NCBI RefSeq assembly: GCF_029167205.1
Contig: NZ_JARFPL010000034.1
Span: forward strand, 1 to 25,492
Reading direction: 5' to 3'
DNA length: 25,492 nucleotides
Source of the DNA: Methanocrinis alkalitolerans
GTDB taxonomy: Archaea > Halobacteriota > Methanosarcinia > Methanotrichales > Methanotrichaceae
Shown here piece after piece: positions 21,646 to 25,492 of this stretch (positions within the stretch are counted from its first letter, which is position 1; each line of letters opens with the position of its first letter). The notes below the pieces were generated by a model, which was not told the origin of the DNA, did no database searches, and saw only the letters and a program-made list of their open reading frames with translations. The position numbers were made by a program, and so were the translations under genes.

Positions 21646-24492
21646 TCAGAAGTCGAAGAGGGACTTTTGCTTCTGCTCCTGCCCCTCGCCCGTCCCTCCG
21701 GCCGCCGACGGAGCCCTTCCCTTCGCCGCCGCCCGGGGGGGCGCGAGGTCGAAGAGCCGCTGCTGCTCGGGGGAGCAGACGAGCTGCTCCTTTGTTACCC
21801 CGAAGGGGGAGAGGAGGCGCAGCAGCGGCGGCAAGATCTGCTTATTGATGTAGTAGTCGGTGTCGATCAAAAGGCCGTTCTGGAGGGCGTACGATGGGTC
21901 CTCAGCCCGGTCGACGAAGAGCCCCCTCCCCCGGACGATGACGAAGGGGATCCGGTCGCCGACCTGCGGGACGGGGCCGCCCCTCGCCCTCATCTTCTCG
22001 GCGAGCTGGACGTGAGGCTGCTTGTTCTTGTAGGCAGCCGTGCTCTTGGTGTACCTCCTCGTCAGGACCAGGTCCTCGAGGATCTCCGGGTCCTTCCGCA
22101 GGTCGAGCCTCTGGAGGCGGTCGATCACCGACTTTGCGAGGTCGAGGGCCTCCTCGACCTTCCCCTCCATGAGGACGAGCTCGAGAGACCGGTTGAGGGT
22201 CTTGCTCGTCAGCTCGCACCAGTCCCTTCTTACCGTCTCCATCCCCCGGACCTTGATCTTGTCGCGCCACTCTCCGCCCGCCTTCTCGAAGACCCAGAGG
22301 GCGTACCTCTTCTTGACGAGGAAGAGCCCCCGGCGAGCGAAGGCCTCGAAGACGAGCTCCATCGGCGGCGGCAGGCGGGAGGTCACCGTCTCGGAGATCT
22401 TTTTTCCCACCAGCTCCGCCTCCTCCAGGGCGGGCTTTACCCCGCGGCCGCCGAAGGGCTTGAGGCGGATGAAGACGCTGTCGGTGTCGCCGTAGACGAC
22501 CTCAAGGTCGAACCGCTTGAACTCTACGCCGGCGGGGAAGGTGTCGCCCGCCGCGGCGGCCATCTCCTCGGGGAGGAGGGCCCTGCCGTCCCGGACGTAG
22601 ACCGACCCGATCTCCTCGACCATTCCCTTGGTGTTCAGGATGTTGGACCTGCCGAAGCTCGTCACGGCGTTGGCGAGGGGGAGGCTGTAGAGCCTCGCCC
22701 GGGCGTAGCCGGAGTAGCCGTAGAAGGAGTTTAAGAGGATCTTGAGGGCGTACTGCTGGGCGTCGAGGATGCTGCGCTCCTCCGCCGAAGCCGATTTCAT
22801 CCGGCCCTTGATATCGGTCCTCTGGGCGAGGAGGTCGGAGAGGACCCCGGGGACGATCCCCGGCGACGCCGAAGGGAGGACGAACTCCCCCCCCGAGGGC
22901 GGCCTCACCACCTCCCCGGACGCCGGCCGCTCGTCGGTGACGACCGTCGAGTAGCAGAGGTTGTGGGCCATCATGATCGACGGATAGAGGGAGCGGTAGT
23001 CGAGGATGAGAACGTCCTCGACGAGCCCTTTCTTCGGCTCCAGGACCGCTCCCCCCTTCAGCTCGGAGCTCTGGGCCGCCCTCGCCGATGAGAGGTCGGC
23101 GTCGGGCTTTGGGGGGATGACCCTCCCCCGCTCCTGGAACTTGCGAAAGAGGAAGTTTTCCACCATCCCGGTCTGGCCGCCGTCGATCACCTCCTGGAGG
23201 AGCGACCCGCTCGTCTGGGCGAGGGCGATGTACTTGTCGAGGAGCTGCAGGTCGGTGAGGAGGTGGAGGGCGAGGTAGGAGTCGCGGCGGGAGTAGCTGA
23301 CGAGCCGGGCGAAATCGTCGCCGGAAGCGGCCCAGAGCGCCTCCATCTCCTTTGGGTCGACGTCGTGCTTCTCGACCCCCAGAAGCTCGAGGCTCGCGTT
23401 CCTGAGGGTGTAGCGTTTGAGGCTGAAGGACGACCTCACCAGGGGCAGGAGGTCGACGACGACCCTGCCGGTGATCTCGACCCGGGTCTGGTTGACGATC
23501 TTCCTCACCCGCCAGGGGCCGCCGTCCCTTCCGACCCGGACGTCCAGGTTCAGCCTCCTCGCCCTCTCTTCCAGGTACGGAAAGTCGAATTCGCTGGAGT
23601 TGTAGCCGGCGACGACGTCGGGGTCGTAGTCCCTGACGATCTCGACGAACCGGGAGAGCATCTCCCTCTCGCCCCCGCAGCAGAGGACGTCTCCCCGGGG
23701 GCAGTCGACCTCCCGGCCGACGAGGACGAGGTCTTCTCGCCCTTTGTAAGGCGGGTCGAAGGCGAGGCTGACCATGATCACCGGCGACGTCTCCGGATGC
23801 GGCATCGCTCCGTTCAGGGGGAGGCACTCGATGTCGAAGGCCATGGTGCGGAGGGGGGCGTTGGGGATCGCCTTCGCGCCCCCCGTTGCCTCCGCCCCGG
23901 AAACCTTCACCCTCTCAGCCTCTCCATTAGCCGCTCTTTCCCCCGCCCCTCCCCTCTCTTCCTCTCCGGCCACCGCCGGACCGGCCCCCGCGGGCCGCAG
24001 GGCGGTATGAGGGACGGGGCCGATTATCGCGACCTTCCACTCCTCTCTCTCCTTCCACTCCCCTTTACCCACTTCCTCGGCGTCCACCTCCGTCCACCTC
24101 ATCCCCCCCAGGTCGAGGTCGATGAGAAACCTGTTCTTGAAGAGGACGTCCGTCTCGTAGACCTCCAGGACTCCGGGGACGGAGAGGACCGACTCCCTGA
24201 ACTCCCGGACGGACTTGGGGTCTTTGGCTACGACCTTCAGCATCTTTGCGGGCCGCCTCTGGTAGCCGACGGGGCGGAACCGCTCCACCGCCTCGGCTGA
24301 GAGGCCCATCGCCCTGATCACCTCGATGGCGGAGTCGATCCTCTTTTCGTCGATGCGTGCGTAAAAGTAGGGGCGAAATCCAGAGGCCTGGACGGTGATG
24401 GGTCTACCCGAGGGGGTCGTCCCGAAGAGCTGGACTACCGGGAAGCCATCGGCGTCGTAGACGTAGTTGGCGTCCAAGATCTGGAAGATCAT
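21646..24492 (-). CDS. polB: Family B DNA polymerase (PolB) with proofreading exonuclease
   Basis: A 948-residue replicative polymerase. The exonuclease domain has FDIECLP (D220, E222), NSSEFDFPYLEERAR (~299-313) and YSRRDSYLAL (~400-409). The polymerase core has DYRSLYPSIMMAHN (~498-511), KILLNSFYGYSGYARA (~584-599) and YGDTDS (~667-672), plus KKRYALWVFEK. The last seven residues, QKSLFDF, are a PCNA-interacting box. An Ala/Gly/Glu-rich, low-complexity insertion at ~160-210 precedes the exonuclease. The start chosen is ATG at 24492; a TTG one codon upstream is in frame. It converges on the flavoprotein gene with a 48-bp gap. Confidence 0.96.
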   Translation of the reverse strand: MIFQILDANYVYDADGFPVVQLFGTTPSGRPITVQASGFRPYFYARIDEKRIDSAIEVIRAMGLSAEAVERFRPVGYQRRPAKMLKVVAKDPKSVREFRESVLSVPGVLEVYETDVLFKNRFLIDLDLGGMRWTEVDAEEVGKGEWKEREEWKVAIIGPVPHTALRPAGAGPAVAGEEERGGAGERAANGEAERVKVSGAEATGGAKAIPNAPLRTMAFDIECLPLNGAMPHPETSPVIMVSLAFDPPYKGREDLVLVGREVDCPRGDVLCCGGEREMLSRFVEIVRDYDPDVVAGYNSSEFDFPYLEERARRLNLDVRVGRDGGPWRVRKIVNQTRVEITGRVVVDLLPLVRSSFSLKRYTLRNASLELLGVEKHDVDPKEMEALWAASGDDFARLVSYSRRDSYLALHLLTDLQLLDKYIALAQTSGSLLQEVIDGGQTGMVENFLFRKFQERGRVIPPKPDADLSSARAAQSSELKGGAVLEPKKGLVEDVLILDYRSLYPSIMMAHNLCYSTVVTDERPASGEVVRPPSGGEFVLPSASPGIVPGVLSDLLAQRTDIKGRMKSASAEERSILDAQQYALKILLNSFYGYSGYARARLYSLPLANAVTSFGRSNILNTKGMVEEIGSVYVRDGRALLPEEMAAAAGDTFPAGVEFKRFDLEVVYGDTDSVFIRLKPFGGRGVKPALEEAELVGKKISETVTSRLPPPMELVFEAFARRGLFLVKKRYALWVFEKAGGEWRDKIKVRGMETVRRDWCELTSKTLNRSLELVLMEGKVEEALDLAKSVIDRLQRLDLRKDPEILEDLVLTRRYTKSTAAYKNKQPHVQLAEKMRARGGPVPQVGDRIPFVIVRGRGLFVDRAEDPSYALQNGLLIDTDYYINKQILPPLLRLLSPFGVTKEQLVCSPEQQRLFDLAPPRAAAKGRAPSAAGGTGEGQEQKQKSLFDF

Positions 24493-24517
24493 CAACCGGG
24501 ATAGGTTTTAAGGGAGT

Positions 24518-24526
24518 CATATAGTT
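24518..24526 (-). promoter_or_regulatory. TATA box for polB
   Basis: The minus strand reads ACTATATGA, centred about 30 bp from the polB ATG. No Shine-Dalgarno precedes the start, so a leaderless or near-leaderless transcript is predicted. Confidence 0.55.
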
Positions 24527-24540
24527 TGTTATATTGAGAA

Positions 24541-24840
24541 AGGCGCGAGACCTTCGACGGCTCCAGAAGCCGGTGCGAGCCAGTAGATAGTCAACGATGA
24601 GGCCGAAAGCTTGGGTCGCGTACTCGATCTACTGAAAATCGCCACTCGAATCGAATTCAAGGGACGTATTTTCCGCCAAACAGCCATTACGTCACCCGTT
24701 AGCGCTATTCAGTAATCTGAGTACGCGACCAAGAGTTACGAGGGGTTCGAAATCTAAGCGATGGAACTACTTAAACTACTGGCGTTGAAGCCGGTTCGGT
24801 AGCTTCGGTGTGACGGATAAATTGATGGCGCAGCTGAGCG
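24541..24840. other. Long gene-free stretch with inverted repeats
   Basis: No credible coding region is seen here. GC content falls compared with the rest of the window. It holds a small CGGCT/AGCCG hairpin (24558-24572), CAGTAGAT (24581-24588) inverted against ATCTACTG (24627-24634), and the long imperfect inverted repeat at 24610-24733. The region separates the divergent polB and repeat-protein genes. A non-coding RNA, a decayed mobile element or a regulatory region are all possible. Confidence 0.5.
24610..24733. repeat. Imperfect long inverted repeat
   Basis: The left arm CTTGGGTCGCGTACTC (24610-24625) and the right arm GAGTACGCGACCAAG (24719-24733) are inverted copies that differ by one extra G. 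The similarity continues inward for about 15 more bases with small gaps (ATCTACTGAAA against TTCAGTAATCT). The total span is 124 bp. The structure could be a foldback transposon remnant (MITE-like) or a structured RNA. No flanking target duplication was identified. Confidence 0.55.
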
Positions 24841-24844
24841 GAAA

Positions 24845-24854
24845 GCTTATAGTG
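24845..24854 (+). promoter_or_regulatory. TATA-like box for the secreted repeat protein
   Basis: GCTTATAGTG is centred about 40 bp before the GTG start at 24889, giving a leader of about 14 nt that carries GAGAGGGAG as a ribosome-binding site. Confidence 0.45.
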
Positions 24855-24888
24855 CGATGGACCTTTTGAAAGTGGAGAGGGAGAAAAA

Positions 24889-25492
24889 GTGTCAGGTTCG
24901 TCTTGCTTACTGGTATTGTTGGCTTCTCTTTTTCTAGTTCAACCAATCTGCGCGCAGTATGATACAGAACCACCGAGCGTGCTGAGCTTCGATTTCGATC
25001 CTAAAGCTGTTGACACTTCAACATCGTCCCAGGAGATCACCGTGACTGCAGACTTCTCCGATGATCTGAGCGGCTTTGACCAGGGAGACATTCGGTTCTA
25101 TAGCCCGTCAGAGAGTCAGTCAATCGGTGCATGGTTCAGTTCTCATAATCGAATCTCAGGAGACGAGATTGAAGGGACTTACCAGTACAAAATCGATCTT
25201 CCTCAGTATAGCGAGCAAGGTACCTGGAAGCTCAGCCACATGTGGCTCAGGGATAAGGTCGGAAACTCGAAGTACCTTTCTGGGAATGAGATGGCAGCAT
25301 TGGGCTTTCCTACTGAGTTTGAAGTAGAATCGATAGGAGACACAACGCCGCCTACTGTAGCGAGTTTCGATTTCGATCCTAAAGCTGTTGACACTTCAAC
25401 ATCGTCCCAGGAGATCACCGTGACTGCAGACTTCTCCGATGATCTGAGCGGCTTTGACCAGGGAGACATTCGGTTCTATAGCCCGTCAGAGA
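24889..25492 (+). CDS. Secreted repeat (Ig-like) surface protein, 3' end outside the window
   Basis: The frame begins at GTG 24889 with a textbook signal peptide: SGSSCLLVLLASLFLVQPICA followed by QYDTEPPS. A stop lies just upstream in frame. The mature part starts with a domain reading SFDFDPKAVDTSTSS, FSDDLSGFDQGDIRFYSPS, DLPQYSEQGTWKLSHMWL and DKVGN, a pattern like extracellular Ig-like beta-sandwich domains with Asp-rich loops that may bind Ca. The same domain begins again 126 residues later (SFDFDP at 25363) and is cut by the window edge. GC content is lower than in neighbouring genes. It is probably a cell-surface or sheath-associated protein; the total repeat number is unknown. Confidence 0.85.
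   Translation, partial: MSGSSCLLVLLASLFLVQPICAQYDTEPPSVLSFDFDPKAVDTSTSSQEITVTADFSDDLSGFDQGDIRFYSPSESQSIGAWFSSHNRISGDEIEGTYQYKIDLPQYSEQGTWKLSHMWLRDKVGNSKYLSGNEMAALGFPTEFEVESIGDTTPPTVASFDFDPKAVDTSTSSQEITVTADFSDDLSGFDQGDIRFYSPSE

Noticed and set aside
22502..23827. Arg/Pro-rich minus-strand frame inside polB
   Set aside because: Out-of-frame reading of polB on the same strand, low complexity and without a fold.
24541..24600. tRNA-like hairpins in the gap after polB
   Set aside because: No cloverleaf, no T-loop consensus and no acceptor pairing could be found.
24776..24973. Minus-strand 65-residue frame upstream of the surface protein
   Set aside because: It overlaps the promoter and signal-peptide region of the better supported plus-strand gene and has no recognisable features.

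Overview
The window reads as a GC-rich chromosomal segment of a methanogenic archaeon. Archaeal markers are a family B replicative DNA polymerase with a C-terminal PCNA-binding motif, an ATP-dependent DNA ligase, a cupin-type glucose-6-phosphate isomerase, ferredoxin-linked IorAB, a CbiA/CfbB amidase, DUF166 and DUF434 proteins, and many TATA-like boxes placed 25-30 bp before start codons. The mix of genes and the codon bias suggest a Methanothrix (Methanosaeta)-like organism. That is an inference from general gene content, not from a search.

Layout. Positions 1-195 are a perfectly phased 11-bp tandem repeat that runs off the left edge. A leftward operon follows: iorA, iorB and a small HEAT-repeat protein (280-3235). 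A secreted acetolactate decarboxylase is divergent from it (3448-4257). A leftward operon of ACT regulator, homoserine dehydrogenase, DNA ligase and hisD fills 4394-8920. Diverging from it is nadE (9036-9794), followed by a Vms1/eRF1-like putative ribosome-rescue protein (9878-11032) and a VapBC-type toxin-antitoxin pair (11140-11767).

Leftward pgi and a UbiA prenyltransferase (11919-13662) diverge from a small Cys-containing V4R-like protein (13726-14214). Two adjacent MinD-family ATPases, each with two 4Fe-4S sites, occupy 14266-15950 on the minus strand. A small secreted protein (16197-16649) has its own promoter. Next comes a tightly overlapped leftward operon of DUF166, fumarase alpha, fumarase beta and a DUF434/PIN-like protein (16772-19477). 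The last gene of that operon appears to lack a usual start codon.

Rightward cfbB/cbiA and a flavodoxin-fold reductase (19651-21597) converge on polB (21646-24492). The 24.5-24.9 kb gap has lower GC and contains a long imperfect inverted repeat. The window ends inside a lower-GC gene for a secreted repeat protein, in which a 378-bp unit recurs with 127 identical bases at the window edge.

Metabolically, the segment combines amino-acid metabolism (IorAB, Hom, HisD), NAD synthesis, a partial TCA step, tetrapyrrole amidation and sugar-phosphate metabolism with replication and repair genes. The items most worth a second look are the Vms1-like protein, the paired Fe-S ATPases, the DUF166-fumarase-DUF434 operon with its start-codon problem, the recurrent leaderless promoter geometry, and the two repeat regions at the window ends.
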